Assembly (NCBI GenBank): GCA_020638525.1
Contig: JACKIL010000005.1
Span: 62,001-126,000, forward strand
Reading direction: 5' to 3'
DNA length: 64,000 bases
From: Caulobacterales bacterium
GTDB lineage: Bacteria > Pseudomonadota > Alphaproteobacteria > Caulobacterales > Parvularculaceae
In this document: one piece after another, positions 52,516 to 61,797 of the stretch
Numbering within the stretch: position 1 is the stretch's first letter
Layout of the letters: every line of letters starts with the position of its first letter
The notes under the pieces: model-generated
Database searches by the model: none
Seen by the model: only the letters and a program-made list of their open reading frames with translations
What the model was told of the DNA's origin: nothing
Program-made: the position numbers and the translations under genes

Positions 52516-54861
52516 ATGAAACGATCCACGAAATCCGTGATGCTTGCGACCGCCGCCATTCTGGCGATCAGCGTCGCTGCCGGGTGCAGCAAGAAAGCGG
52601 AAGCGCCGCAAGCTGAAGAAACGGCGGCGGCCGCCGAGACCACCATGGAAGCGAGCCCCGAGCCCGCCAAATCCGAAACCCAGATGGCGATGGACGCGGC
52701 AGACACGGGAAGGCCGCGCTCAAACGCGTTCTGGTGGCCGGAGGCGCTCGACCTTTCGCAGCTTCGCCAGAACGAGGAGATGAAGTCGAACCCGTTCGGC
52801 GCAGACTTCAATTACGCCGCTGAATTCGCCAAGCTCGATCTCGCCGCCGTCAAGAAAGACATCGCGGGCGTGATGACGACCTCGCAAGACTGGTGGCCCG
52901 CCGACTACGGCAATTACGGACCGTTCTTTATACGGATGGCCTGGCACAGCGCCGGCACCTATCGCACGGTCGACGGGCGCGGCGGCGCCGGCGGCGGCCA
53001 GCAACGTTTCGAGCCGCTCAACAGCTGGCCGGACAATGCGAGCCTCGACAAAGCGCGCCGCCTTCTGTGGCCGGTGAAACAAAAATACGGCGACAAGATT
53101 TCCTGGGGCGACCTGATGGTGCTCGCGGGCAACGTCGCGCTTGAGCAAATGGGCTTCAAGACATTTGGTTTCGCGGGCGGGCGCGAAGACGATTGGCAGG
53201 CGGAGCTTGTCTATTGGGGCCCGGAAGCCGAGATGCTCGGCGACAAGCGCCACACTGGCGACCGCGAACTCGAAAACCCGCTCGGCGCAACGCAAATGGG
53301 CCTCATCTATGTCAATCCGGAAGGGCCGAATGGCAATCCGGACCCGCTCGCAGCCGCGCATGACATTCGTCAGGCTTTCGGCCGCATGGCGATGAACGAC
53401 GAAGAAACTGTCGCGCTGATCGCGGGCGGACACACTTTCGGCAAGGCGCACGGCGCAGCGAAAGCCGCCGAGTGCCTCGGCCGCGAACCGGCGGCTGAAG
53501 GCGTCGAGATGCAAGGGCTCGGCTGGGTCAACAATTGCGGAACCGGCAAAGGCGGCGACACGATCACCAGCGGCCTTGAAGGCGCATGGTCGGCGAACCC
53601 GACTGCATTCACGACGCAGTTCCTCGACAATCTCTTCAACTTTGAATGGGAGCAAACGCGCAGCCCTTCGGGCGCAATCCAGTGGAAGCCGACGGACGAG
53701 TCCGCCGCCAACCTTGTTCCGGATGCGCACGATCCCTCGAAGCGTCATGCGCCGATGATGTTCACGACGGACCTCGCACTGCGTTTCGACCCCTCTTACG
53801 AGAAGATCGCGCGGCGCTTCCACGACAATCCGGAAGAGTTCGAACTCGCCTTCGCCAAGGCGTGGTTCAAGCTCACCCACCGCGATATGGGCCCGAAAGC
53901 GCGCTATATCGGCGCGGAAGTGCCGGCGGAAGACCTCATCTGGCAGGACCCGTTGCCGGCCGTCGACCATCCGCTCATCAATGCGGCGGATGTTTCGGCG
54001 CTGAAATCGGAGATCCTCGCCTCAGGATTGTCCGTGCCCGAACTGACGCGGGCGGCGTGGGCTTCGGCCTCGTCCTTCCGTGACACCGACATGCGCGGCG
54101 GCGCCAATGGCGCGCGCGTTCGCCTCGCGCCGCAAAAGGACTGGGCCGCGAACGACCCGGCGGAGCTTTCAAAAACGCTCGCCAAGCTCGAAGCGATCCA
54201 GACCGGCTTCAACCAGCGTCAGGCTGGCGGCAAGAGCGTTTCGCTCGCCGACGTCATCGTCCTCGGCGGCGTTGCTGCGATCGAGAAAGCCGCGAAAGAC
54301 GCCGGCCATACGGTGAGCGTTCCGTTCACGCCGGGCCGCGTCGATGCGACGGCGGAGCAGACGGATGTCGACTCCTTCTCCGTGCTTGAACCAGCGTCGG
54401 ACGGATTCCGCAACTATTACGGCGCGAATGCGCGGCTTTCGCCCGCCGACGCGCTGGTCGACAAGGCCGACATGCTTGGACTCACCGTGCCTGAAATGAC
54501 GGTGCTGATCGGCGGCATGCGCGCCCTCGGCGCGAATGCAGGCGGCTCCAAGGACGGTGTCTTCACCGACACGCCGGGCGCGCTGACGAACGACTTCTTC
54601 GTCAACCTGCTCGACATGTCGACGGCGTGGCGCCCTGTCGAAGGCAAGAAGTACCATTTCGAAGGCGTCGACCGTTCGACGGGCGCCAAAAAGTGGACGG
54701 CGAGCGAAGTCGATCTCGTCTTCGGTTCGAATGCGGAGCTTCGCGCAGTCGCCGAGGCCTATGCATTCTCCGGCGGCGAAGACAAGTTCGTGAAGGACTT
54801 CGTCGCCGCCTGGACGAAAGTGATGAACGCCGACCGCTTCGACCTGAAGCGCAAAGCGTAA
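52516..54861 (+). CDS. katG: catalase-peroxidase with a lipoprotein signal
   Basis: Bifunctional haem catalase-peroxidase. The first ~70 residues are unlike cytosolic KatG: a signal peptide (MLATAAILAISVAAGC) with a lipobox-like VAAGC (Cys24), then a Glu/Ala-rich linker, before the KatG body begins at about 67 (RPRSNAFWWPEALDL). Using the Mycobacterium numbering offset of 36, the active site is complete: Arg140, the Trp143-Tyr265-Met291 triad of the cross-link, distal His144 and proximal His306. So it should be active, probably exported and lipidated. The start has GGAGGAAAC upstream. It is followed by a terminator, then an FMN reductase and a pirin. Confidence 0.95.
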   Translation: MKRSTKSVMLATAAILAISVAAGCSKKAEAPQAEETAAAAETTMEASPEPAKSETQMAMDAADTGRPRSNAFWWPEALDLSQLRQNEEMKSNPFGADFNYAAEFAKLDLAAVKKDIAGVMTTSQDWWPADYGNYGPFFIRMAWHSAGTYRTVDGRGGAGGGQQRFEPLNSWPDNASLDKARRLLWPVKQKYGDKISWGDLMVLAGNVALEQMGFKTFGFAGGREDDWQAELVYWGPEAEMLGDKRHTGDRELENPLGATQMGLIYVNPEGPNGNPDPLAAAHDIRQAFGRMAMNDEETVALIAGGHTFGKAHGAAKAAECLGREPAAEGVEMQGLGWVNNCGTGKGGDTITSGLEGAWSANPTAFTTQFLDNLFNFEWEQTRSPSGAIQWKPTDESAANLVPDAHDPSKRHAPMMFTTDLALRFDPSYEKIARRFHDNPEEFELAFAKAWFKLTHRDMGPKARYIGAEVPAEDLIWQDPLPAVDHPLINAADVSALKSEILASGLSVPELTRAAWASASSFRDTDMRGGANGARVRLAPQKDWAANDPAELSKTLAKLEAIQTGFNQRQAGGKSVSLADVIVLGGVAAIEKAAKDAGHTVSVPFTPGRVDATAEQTDVDSFSVLEPASDGFRNYYGANARLSPADALVDKADMLGLTVPEMTVLIGGMRALGANAGGSKDGVFTDTPGALTNDFFVNLLDMSTAWRPVEGKKYHFEGVDRSTGAKKWTASEVDLVFGSNAELRAVAEAYAFSGGEDKFVKDFVAAWTKVMNADRFDLKRKA

Positions 54862-54881
54862 GGTCATTCAGAGAACTGCAG

Positions 54882-54912
54882 AAAGGGCGGCCCAAAAGGC
54901 CGCCCTTTTTTT
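54882..54912 (+). terminator. intrinsic terminator after katG
   Basis: AAAGGGCGG and CCGCCCTTT around a short A-rich loop, followed by seven T. It lies 20 bases past the katG stop, between it and the convergent FMN reductase gene. Confidence 0.9.
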
Positions 54913-54936
54913 CACGCCATCGATGTGAACGGTCTT

Positions 54937-55488
54937 TTATCGCCGGATGAAATTCGCGAAGGCCTCGACATAAGCGGAAAGGCGCCCGCGAAGCGCATCA
55001 TCTGTCAGCGCGCCGCTCTCATCGAACGCCTGATGCGCGCGCGAGGCCATCAGCCGGTCGCCAGCGAAGAAACGAACGCCAAGCGTTCGCAAGACTGGCA
55101 GCCAGTGGTTCTGCGACAGGATCGTTCCAAAACCGCCGGGCGAGGCGCCGATGACCGCGAATGGCTTGTCGCCGAAAACCTTCGCAATATCGCCTGCAGG
55201 CCGCGACGCCCAGTCGATCGCATTCTTGAAGACGCCCGGAACGCCATTGTTGTATTCAGGCGTGACGAGCAAAACGCCGTCCGCCGAGGCCAGCGCTTCC
55301 TTGAATGCGACGACCGAGCCTGGAAGGCCGTTCGCCGCTTCATCATCGCCATTGTAGAGCGGAATACTCGCGATGCTGACGATGTTTATCTCAACGCCCT
55401 TCGGCGCAAGTTCCTTCGCCGCGCGCAGCAAAGCCGTATTGAGCGAGCCTTTGCGAAGACTGCCGGAGACTCCTGCGATCGTAACCAT
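54937..55488 (-). CDS. NAD(P)H-dependent FMN reductase
   Basis: Flavodoxin-fold oxidoreductase of the NADPH-dependent FMN reductase family, reducing flavins or quinones and thus countering one-electron cycling. FMN loop VSGSLRKGSLNTALLRAA (about 8-25), the segment YNNGVPGVFKNAIDWASRP (about 80-98), and a final FAVIGASPGGFG. The 183-residue product from ATG 55488 is normal; a GTG one codon upstream is the alternative. Next to a pirin and katG, in keeping with oxidative stress. Confidence 0.9.
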   Translation of the reverse strand: MVTIAGVSGSLRKGSLNTALLRAAKELAPKGVEINIVSIASIPLYNGDDEAANGLPGSVVAFKEALASADGVLLVTPEYNNGVPGVFKNAIDWASRPAGDIAKVFGDKPFAVIGASPGGFGTILSQNHWLPVLRTLGVRFFAGDRLMASRAHQAFDESGALTDDALRGRLSAYVEAFANFIRR

Positions 55489-55501
55489 CACTCTTGCTCC
55501 C

Positions 55502-56392
55502 TCAATGTTCGCCGCGCGGGGCTTCCGGCAGCGGGATGAATTCCTGATCGTCGCCTGACGGCAGCTTCATGCGTTGCTGGCGCCAATCCTCTTTCGCCTG
55601 TTCAAGGCGATCTTTTGACGAGGATACAAAGTTCCAGAAGATGAAACGCTCGCCGACGGGCGCGCCGCCCAGAGCCATCACCGTGGACGGACGAACCGCT
55701 TTGATGCGCACGTCTTTTCCCGGCGCGAGAACCGCCATGCGCCCTGCCTCAAGGCGCGCGCCGTCAATCTCCACTTCGCCGTCGACGACAAAGACGCCGC
55801 GCTCTTCATGTTCGCTCGAAAGCATCCGGCTCGCGCCTTCTTCCATCTCCCAATGCATGTAGAAAAGCGGCGATTGCGTCGGCACGCGCGCGCGAACGCC
55901 GTCCACCTCGCCCGCGATGAGACGCCCTTTGACGCCGCCTTCGTTCCACGCCGGCAAGTCCGCGCCTTCATGGTGATGGAATGAGGGATCGATCTCCTCA
56001 AGCTCTTTCGGCAAGGCGACCCAGGCCTGCACGCCGAACATTCGCGCGCCATGTGCGCGCGCATATTCAAGCCGCTCGCTATGCGTGATGCCCTTGCCGG
56101 CGATCATCCAGTTCACCTCGCCGGGGCGGATTTCCTGAAGCGTGTCGAGGCTGTCGCGATGCGTGAGCGCGCCATCGAAAAGATAAGTGACGGTCGCAAG
56201 GCCGATATGCGGGTGCGGACGCACGTCGAGCGAACGCGGAATGCCCGGCGCCAGCTCAAGCGGGCCCATTTGGTCGAAGAAGATGAAGGGCCCCACCATG
56301 CGGCGCCGCGCATAGGGAAGGATGCGCCCGACCTCGAACCCGCCACCGAGATCGCGCGTGCGCTTGTCAATCGTGAGTTCGATCGCCGCCAT
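55502..56392 (-). CDS. pirin family protein
   Basis: Bicupin metal protein. The ATG at 56392 follows GAGGAGG and gives 296 residues. The N-terminal cupin shows VGPFIFFDQMGP (about 33-44), the metal site in RPHPHIGLATVTYLFDG (about 57-73) and a Glu/His pair in EVNWMIAGKGITHSER (about 91-106). The C-terminal pirin domain (about 170-270) follows. Bacterial pirins include quercetin dioxygenases and redox-sensing regulators; the substrate is unknown. It is 13 bases before the FMN reductase gene on the same strand. Confidence 0.9.
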   Translation of the reverse strand: MAAIELTIDKRTRDLGGGFEVGRILPYARRRMVGPFIFFDQMGPLELAPGIPRSLDVRPHPHIGLATVTYLFDGALTHRDSLDTLQEIRPGEVNWMIAGKGITHSERLEYARAHGARMFGVQAWVALPKELEEIDPSFHHHEGADLPAWNEGGVKGRLIAGEVDGVRARVPTQSPLFYMHWEMEEGASRMLSSEHEERGVFVVDGEVEIDGARLEAGRMAVLAPGKDVRIKAVRPSTVMALGGAPVGERFIFWNFVSSSKDRLEQAKEDWRQQRMKLPSGDDQEFIPLPEAPRGEH

Positions 56393-56606
56393 CAGTTCGC
56401 CTCCTCGGGGTATGAGCGGGGACCCTACACCGCGGCTTTCGGAGATTGAAATGTCTATGCCGCAGCGCACGCTCACGTGATCGCCCGGCGCCCGAAGGAG
56501 CCCTAGCGCACTGCGCGCTCCGTTCGCCGCATTTGCGTCGCCGGTTTGGCGGCGATCCCCTAATTTGCTAGCCTCCACTGGGGTTTTCAAAATGCGGGGG
56601 CTATTG

Positions 56607-58733
56607 ATGGGCTATCGTTTTCTCGCGGTTCTGGCCGCGCTCTTCTTTTTCACCGGACAGGCCGCCGCGCAGGACGATGCGGCCGCAGCGAGCGAAACCG
56701 AAACGCTCGTAGCCGAAGATGACGCCGAGGCGCTCGCAGACGCCGCCTCCGACGAGGAGCTTTTCGCACGCGACACTTATGAACTGACGCCGATCCTCTG
56801 CCCGTTCAAGGATCAGGTGAAATACAAGCCCGGCGAAGTTTCCTGCGGCCTCCTCACCGTTCCGGAAAACCGCGAGAAGAAACGCTCGCGCAAAATCCAG
56901 CTTCATTATGTGAAGATCTCCGCGCGCCAGCCGAAAGATTGGGATGCGGAGGAAAAAGGCGAGTGGAAGAAGCGCGACGACGCGGTGATCTATCTCACTG
57001 GCGGTCCCGGCGCGCGCGCTGTCGGCTATGTGAAGCGCCTCAAAGATCACGGCGTTCGCGACTTCCGCGACCTCTACATCCTCGAACAGCGCGGCATTGG
57101 CTTCTCGCAGGATTTCTGTCCGCTCTATTTCCTTGTCGATCCGGCTGCAGCGAATGCGCCGGACTACGCCGAATATCAGAAAGCGGGGCTCGACCTGAAC
57201 GAAGCCTGCTTCGCGTCAGCAAAGGCGCGCGGCGTCGATCTTTCCGGCTACAACACCATAGAGAATGCGCGAGATGTGAAAGCGCTGCGCCGTGCGCTTG
57301 GCTATGATCAGTGGAATATGTGGGGCATTTCCTATGGCTCGATCCTCGGGCAAGCTTATTTGAGAGAAGACCCCGAAGGCATCCGCGCCGCGGCGATCGA
57401 CGCCATCGTTCCGATCGCGCCCGGCGCGCGCTTCCAGAAAATCGGCGGCAGCTATCAGCGCGATCTCGATCTTCTCGAAAAGGCCTGCAATGAAAACGAA
57501 ACCTGCGCCAAGGCGTTCCCGAATTTTCAGGCTCGCCTGAAAGGCGCCATCAAGAATGTGCGCGAGAACGGCCCAATCGAAGTCGAAGCGGCTGACACGG
57601 AGGCTTTCCCGCAAGGCAAGGCGTGGTTCTTCCACGACATCATCGGCGGGGCGCCCTTCGTCCAGTTCTACGAGCAGGACAATTACGCGACATTGCCCGC
57701 CTTTATCTCATCGCTCGCGACGCTCGTTGAGAAGAAGGACTATGCGCCTTTCGAAGCGCTGACGGCGGGCGGCGCCGGCGGGCCGGGCGGCTTTGAAATC
57801 AGCCAGGGCATGTACAACGCCATCGCCTGTAACGACAACTGGGTCGGCTATTTGCGCGAAGCGCTGGAAGAAGACGCGGCCGAACACCCCGATCTTTCTT
57901 CGCTTCAGGGGGACCCGGCGCAGATCGACCGCATGGTTGCGATCTGTAAACGCTACGGCATGAATCCGCGGCCCGCAGAGCAATATGCGCCGGTCGAGAC
58001 GAACATCCGCACCCTGCTCATCGAAGGCGCGATGGACCCGATCACGCCGCCGCCCTTCGCGCATATGATCGAGCCGGGCTTTTCGAACGGAACTTATGTC
58101 GAGTTCCCTTATGCCGGCCACGGCCCCTCGCGCTCTGTCAAATGCGCGGGCGAGTTTCTGACGAAATATTTCGACGCGCCGGAAGGCGAACTTGATCTTT
58201 CCTGCCCGCAAAGCATGGAGGCGCCGAAATTCGTCGGAAAACTTTATGAGACGCATGCGCTGACGGGCCTCGTCTCAAGCATGGCGAAGGACCAGAAGAA
58301 CATTCTTCTTCCCGCCGCATGGGCTGGGCTCGCCGGGCTCATCCTCGTCTTCGGCGCGTTCATCTATACGCTCGCCCCGGCGGCGCGGCTCATCAACGGC
58401 GCGCCAGGACATTCGACGGGCGGCGCGCGTCTCGTCGCCTGGGCGACGGCGCTTGCGGGCGCAGCCGCCGTCTGCGGCCTTGGCTATGCGATCTACGCGA
58501 CGAGCGAGGCGAGCGAATTCGTGCTGCTCGTCGGCCTGCTGCCGATCGCCCGCTGGTTCGTCTATGCGGGTCTTGCAGCCGGCCTGCTCGGCCTCATCCT
58601 CATCGTGATGACGATCCGGGCCCGCGGCCGCGCGCCCTTGCCGGTCGGCGTCCTTCTGGGGCTTTTGCTCACCGGGGTGGCGGGGGCTGCCCTCGCCGCC
58701 TTCCTCGTCTGCTTCGGTTTCGTGGTCCTCTAG
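56607..58733 (+). CDS. alpha/beta hydrolase fused to four membrane helices
   Basis: A 708-residue protein: a signal peptide (about 1-22, ending AAAQ), an acidic linker, then an alpha/beta hydrolase of the tricorn-interacting/proline aminopeptidase type (about 55-550). The oxyanion loop is LTGGPGARAVGY (about 130-141), the nucleophile is Ser242 in GISYGSIL, and the Asp is probably in GAMDPITPPP. The His is in PYAGHGPSR. The C-terminus (about 560-708) has four predicted membrane helices (LAGLILVFGAFIYTL and others), so the enzyme domain is likely anchored and periplasmic. A start at 56592 is the alternative. It sits before an exosortase gene, 155 bases apart. This fusion is uncommon in my experience. 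Confidence 0.78.
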   Translation: MGYRFLAVLAALFFFTGQAAAQDDAAAASETETLVAEDDAEALADAASDEELFARDTYELTPILCPFKDQVKYKPGEVSCGLLTVPENREKKRSRKIQLHYVKISARQPKDWDAEEKGEWKKRDDAVIYLTGGPGARAVGYVKRLKDHGVRDFRDLYILEQRGIGFSQDFCPLYFLVDPAAANAPDYAEYQKAGLDLNEACFASAKARGVDLSGYNTIENARDVKALRRALGYDQWNMWGISYGSILGQAYLREDPEGIRAAAIDAIVPIAPGARFQKIGGSYQRDLDLLEKACNENETCAKAFPNFQARLKGAIKNVRENGPIEVEAADTEAFPQGKAWFFHDIIGGAPFVQFYEQDNYATLPAFISSLATLVEKKDYAPFEALTAGGAGGPGGFEISQGMYNAIACNDNWVGYLREALEEDAAEHPDLSSLQGDPAQIDRMVAICKRYGMNPRPAEQYAPVETNIRTLLIEGAMDPITPPPFAHMIEPGFSNGTYVEFPYAGHGPSRSVKCAGEFLTKYFDAPEGELDLSCPQSMEAPKFVGKLYETHALTGLVSSMAKDQKNILLPAAWAGLAGLILVFGAFIYTLAPAARLINGAPGHSTGGARLVAWATALAGAAAVCGLGYAIYATSEASEFVLLVGLLPIARWFVYAGLAAGLLGLILIVMTIRARGRAPLPVGVLLGLLLTGVAGAALAAFLVCFGFVVL

Positions 58734-58889
58734 GCCCCCGGAGCGGCGTTTCCTATATATGCGCCCGCCCGCCGAAAGGCGCGGCGGGCGCCCGCATGAT
58801 TGTTGCACCCGCGTTGTTGCGGCAGCGCTCAGCGATACGTTAAGCCTTATGCTTTATTCGCCATACGGGGCGAATTCGGGAGGAATTGA

Positions 58890-60464
58890 ATGACGATGGC
58901 CGCAGAGCTGCGCACCCTTTTTCAGAATGGCGCAGCGCGTAAATGGATGGCGGTCGTCGCCCTTTCTTCCGCTTTCATCGCTGTCCTCTTCTGGGACGCA
59001 ATCGCCAATCTGTGGATGCGCTGGGGCCAGCAGCAGGAACTTTCCCACAGCTATTTCATCCCCGTCATCTCCGCCTGGCTCGTCTGGACGAACCGTGAAG
59101 CGGTTGCGAAAAGCGTTGGCGCGCCGTCGGCGCTCGGCCCGGCGCTGCTCGGGCTTGCGGGGCTTCTCCTCCTGCTCGGCAAGCTGACATACATCTTCCT
59201 CTTCCAGCATATCGGGCTCGTCGTCGCGATTGCGGGGCTTGTTGCGAGCTTTGGCGGCGCGTCGCTCTTGCGCGCGACGGCCATTCCCGTCGCCTTTCTC
59301 TTCTTCGCCGTGCCGCCGCCCTATTGGGTGATCACGGTTCTCTCGTGGAAGTTCCAGCAGATTTCATCCGTGCTCGGCGTATGGATGATTCAGTTGATGG
59401 ACATTCCGGTCTACCTTTCCGGCAACATCATCGACCTTGGCGAGTACAAACTACAGGTCGCAGAGGCGTGCAGCGGGCTGCGTTATCTCTTCCCCTTCCT
59501 CAGCCTCGGCGTGATGACGGCTTACCTTTATCGCGGGCCGATGTGGCAGCGCCTGGTGATCGTCGCTTCTACGATCCCGATCACCATCTTCATGAACTCC
59601 TTCCGCATCGCGGTCACCGGCGCGCTCGTGCAGGCCTATGGCCCGCAGCACGCGGAAGGCGCGCTCCATTTCTTCGAGGGCTGGGTCGTTTTCCTGATCT
59701 GCCTTATCGCGCTCTTCGGCGTCGTCGCGCTGCTCTGCGCGATTTCGAAGCCGCGCCGCAAAGCGCTCGACGCGCTTGGCGCGCCGCAGCTCGCGCCGGT
59801 TACGCCGAGCACGGCGAAGATGAAGACCGGCGTCGTTTTTGGCGCCGGCGCCGGCGTTCTTGCCCTCTTCTTCGCGGCGAGCGCTTTCATTTCCACGGAT
59901 TCGCTCATCATTCCGAAGCGCGCGATGTTCGCCGAACTTCCCTCAGAGTTTCCGGAAATGCGCGCCGACATTCGCCCGATGGACCCGACGGTCGCGGAAG
60001 TTCTCGGCGCTGACGATACGATCGTCGTCAACCTGACATCACCCGATGGCGACCTTTACAATCTCTATCTCGCTTATCTCGACGCCCAGCGCGACGGGCG
60101 CTCATGGCATTCGCCGCGCCAGTGCATTCCGGGCGGCGGATGGCAGATCGCAGATCACCAGGTGCGCTCGGCGACCATGCCTTCGGGCCGCGTCGTCAAT
60201 TACAACCGTCTCCTCATCGCCAATCGCAATCACCTGCAGCTTGTCTATTACTGGTATGATCAGCGCGGGCGCAGCCTTGCCAATGAGTTCGTGATGAAAT
60301 TCTGGCTCATCGTCGATGCGGTCACGCGCAAGCGCTCTGACGGCGCGATGGTGCGCCTCATCGTGCCGATCGAGGATGGCGGCAGCATTGACGCGGCCGA
60401 CCAGGAGCTTGTGCAGATGATGCAACGCATGGATGGCTTCCTGCCGAAATACGTGCCGAATTAA
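58890..60464 (+). CDS. exosortase with fused EpsI domain
   Basis: Membrane transpeptidase-like enzyme of the exosortase family, which processes proteins with PEP-CTERM-like tails, often with exopolysaccharide. Helices span about 20-310. The catalytic Cys194 is in VAEACSGLRYLFPF, with Arg239 in FMNSFRI and His260 in GALHFFEGW. The C-terminal domain (about 345-524, FPEMRADIRPMDP to the end) is of the EpsI/DUF3485 type. Start at ATG 58890 after GGGAGGAATTGA. It is followed 34 bases later by a glycosyltransferase. No candidate target with a PEP-CTERM tail is visible in this window. Confidence 0.88.
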   Translation: MTMAAELRTLFQNGAARKWMAVVALSSAFIAVLFWDAIANLWMRWGQQQELSHSYFIPVISAWLVWTNREAVAKSVGAPSALGPALLGLAGLLLLLGKLTYIFLFQHIGLVVAIAGLVASFGGASLLRATAIPVAFLFFAVPPPYWVITVLSWKFQQISSVLGVWMIQLMDIPVYLSGNIIDLGEYKLQVAEACSGLRYLFPFLSLGVMTAYLYRGPMWQRLVIVASTIPITIFMNSFRIAVTGALVQAYGPQHAEGALHFFEGWVVFLICLIALFGVVALLCAISKPRRKALDALGAPQLAPVTPSTAKMKTGVVFGAGAGVLALFFAASAFISTDSLIIPKRAMFAELPSEFPEMRADIRPMDPTVAEVLGADDTIVVNLTSPDGDLYNLYLAYLDAQRDGRSWHSPRQCIPGGGWQIADHQVRSATMPSGRVVNYNRLLIANRNHLQLVYYWYDQRGRSLANEFVMKFWLIVDAVTRKRSDGAMVRLIVPIEDGGSIDAADQELVQMMQRMDGFLPKYVPN

Positions 60465-60498
60465 TCGCTTGCAGAACCTCCCCCGCGAAAGGCCGCCC

Positions 60499-61728
60499 AT
60501 GAGGGTTCTACTTGTCGCGCCGAACATTTCCATGCGCATGGGCGGTGAAGCGGTCATCCCCTATCACTGCATGCGGGAGCTTCGCGCGCTCGGTCTCGAC
60601 GTCAAGGCGCTGACGCACGCCCGGGTGCGCGACGAACTTCGAGCGAGCCCGCTCTGGCGCGACGGCGACTTTCACTTCGTCGAAGACGCCCCGCTGGAAC
60701 GCTTTCTCTACGAGACCGGCAAGCGCGTTCCGGGCGCCGTGCGCGAAATCATTTTCGAAACGGGCATCAACGTCGTGACGCTGGCGCGCCTTGCTTCGCG
60801 CGCCCGCGAGCTTGCCCGCGAGATGCGCGCGGACATCATCCATCAGCCGACGCCGGTCTCGCCCCGTCTTCCATCGTTCCTCACGAACATGCCTGCGCCC
60901 GTCGTCATCGGGCCGCTCAACGGCAATATGGTCTACCCGGATGCGTTCCGGCGCGAGTTCTCGCGCGGGTTCGACGCGCTCAACGCTGTCGCGCGCGGCG
61001 TTTCTGATGCGGCGAATTTCTTCATCGCCGGCAAACGGCGCGCCGCGCGCATTCTTGTCGCCAATGAACGGACGAGAACGGGCCTTCCCGCCGGCGTTCC
61101 GTTGAACCGTATCGAAGTCGTCGTCGAGAACGGCGTCGACCTCTCGGTGTGGACGCCGCCGCAGACGGCGCGCGCGGTCGCGCCGACTTTCGCCTTCGTC
61201 GGACGCCTTGTCGGCTGGAAAGGCGTCGACCTGCTGATCGAAGCGTTCGGCAAGATCAAGGAAGATGCGCGCCTTCTCATCGTCGGCGACGGCGAAGAGC
61301 GCGCGCGGCTTGAAGCGCTCGCGAAGGCTTCGAACAAGGCCGCGTCGATTGAGTTTCTCGGCTTTCGTCCGGCGGCGGAAATTCGCGACATCCTCGCCTC
61401 GGCGAGCGCGCTCGTGCTCCCGTCGCTGCGCGAATGCGGGGGAGCGGTGATTCTCGAAGCCTTCGCCTGCGGCGCGCCGGCGATCGCCACCGATTGGGGC
61501 GGACCGCAAGACTACATCACGCGCGACACCGGCTTTCTCATCGCGCCTGCAAGCCGCGCGGGCTATGTCGGCGGCCTCGCCGATGCAATGCGCCGCTTCT
61601 GCGATGATCCCGCTCTTTCCGAGCGCATGGGGCGAGCGGCGAGAGCGCGCGTCGAAGAGCGTTTTTCCTGGCGCGCCAAGGCAAAGTCTCTGGTCGAGAT
61701 TTACGCGCGGGCGCTTGCCGGCGATTAG
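60499..61728 (+). CDS. family 4 glycosyltransferase
   Basis: A 409-residue GT-B transferase using a nucleotide sugar. N-domain: MRVLLVAPNISMRMGGEAVI (about 1-20). C-domain: FAFVGRLVGWKGVDLLIEAF (about 233-252), the loop LVLPSLRECGGAVILEAFACG (in parts LRECGGAVILEAFACG, about 311-326) and the nucleotide region ATDWGGPQDYI. The ATG at 60499 begins the family's first strand and follows AAAGG; the frame stays open upstream through the end of the exosortase gene. Probably works with the exosortase in exopolysaccharide or surface glycan synthesis. The substrate is not evident. Confidence 0.9.
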   Translation: MRVLLVAPNISMRMGGEAVIPYHCMRELRALGLDVKALTHARVRDELRASPLWRDGDFHFVEDAPLERFLYETGKRVPGAVREIIFETGINVVTLARLASRARELAREMRADIIHQPTPVSPRLPSFLTNMPAPVVIGPLNGNMVYPDAFRREFSRGFDALNAVARGVSDAANFFIAGKRRAARILVANERTRTGLPAGVPLNRIEVVVENGVDLSVWTPPQTARAVAPTFAFVGRLVGWKGVDLLIEAFGKIKEDARLLIVGDGEERARLEALAKASNKAASIEFLGFRPAAEIRDILASASALVLPSLRECGGAVILEAFACGAPAIATDWGGPQDYITRDTGFLIAPASRAGYVGGLADAMRRFCDDPALSERMGRAARARVEERFSWRAKAKSLVEIYARALAGD

Positions 61729-61742
61729 TCTCGCGGCTGAAC

Positions 61743-61776
61743 AAAAAACTCCGGCGCGCAGCGCCGGAGTTTTTCA
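61743..61776. terminator. bidirectional intrinsic terminator
   Basis: ACTCCGGCGC and GCGCCGGAGT pair around a GCA loop, with A-rich sequence on one side and TTTTTC on the other. It serves the convergent glycosyltransferase and LysM lipoprotein genes. Confidence 0.9.
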
Positions 61777-61797
61777 ATCAAATATCTTCAGTCGGGC

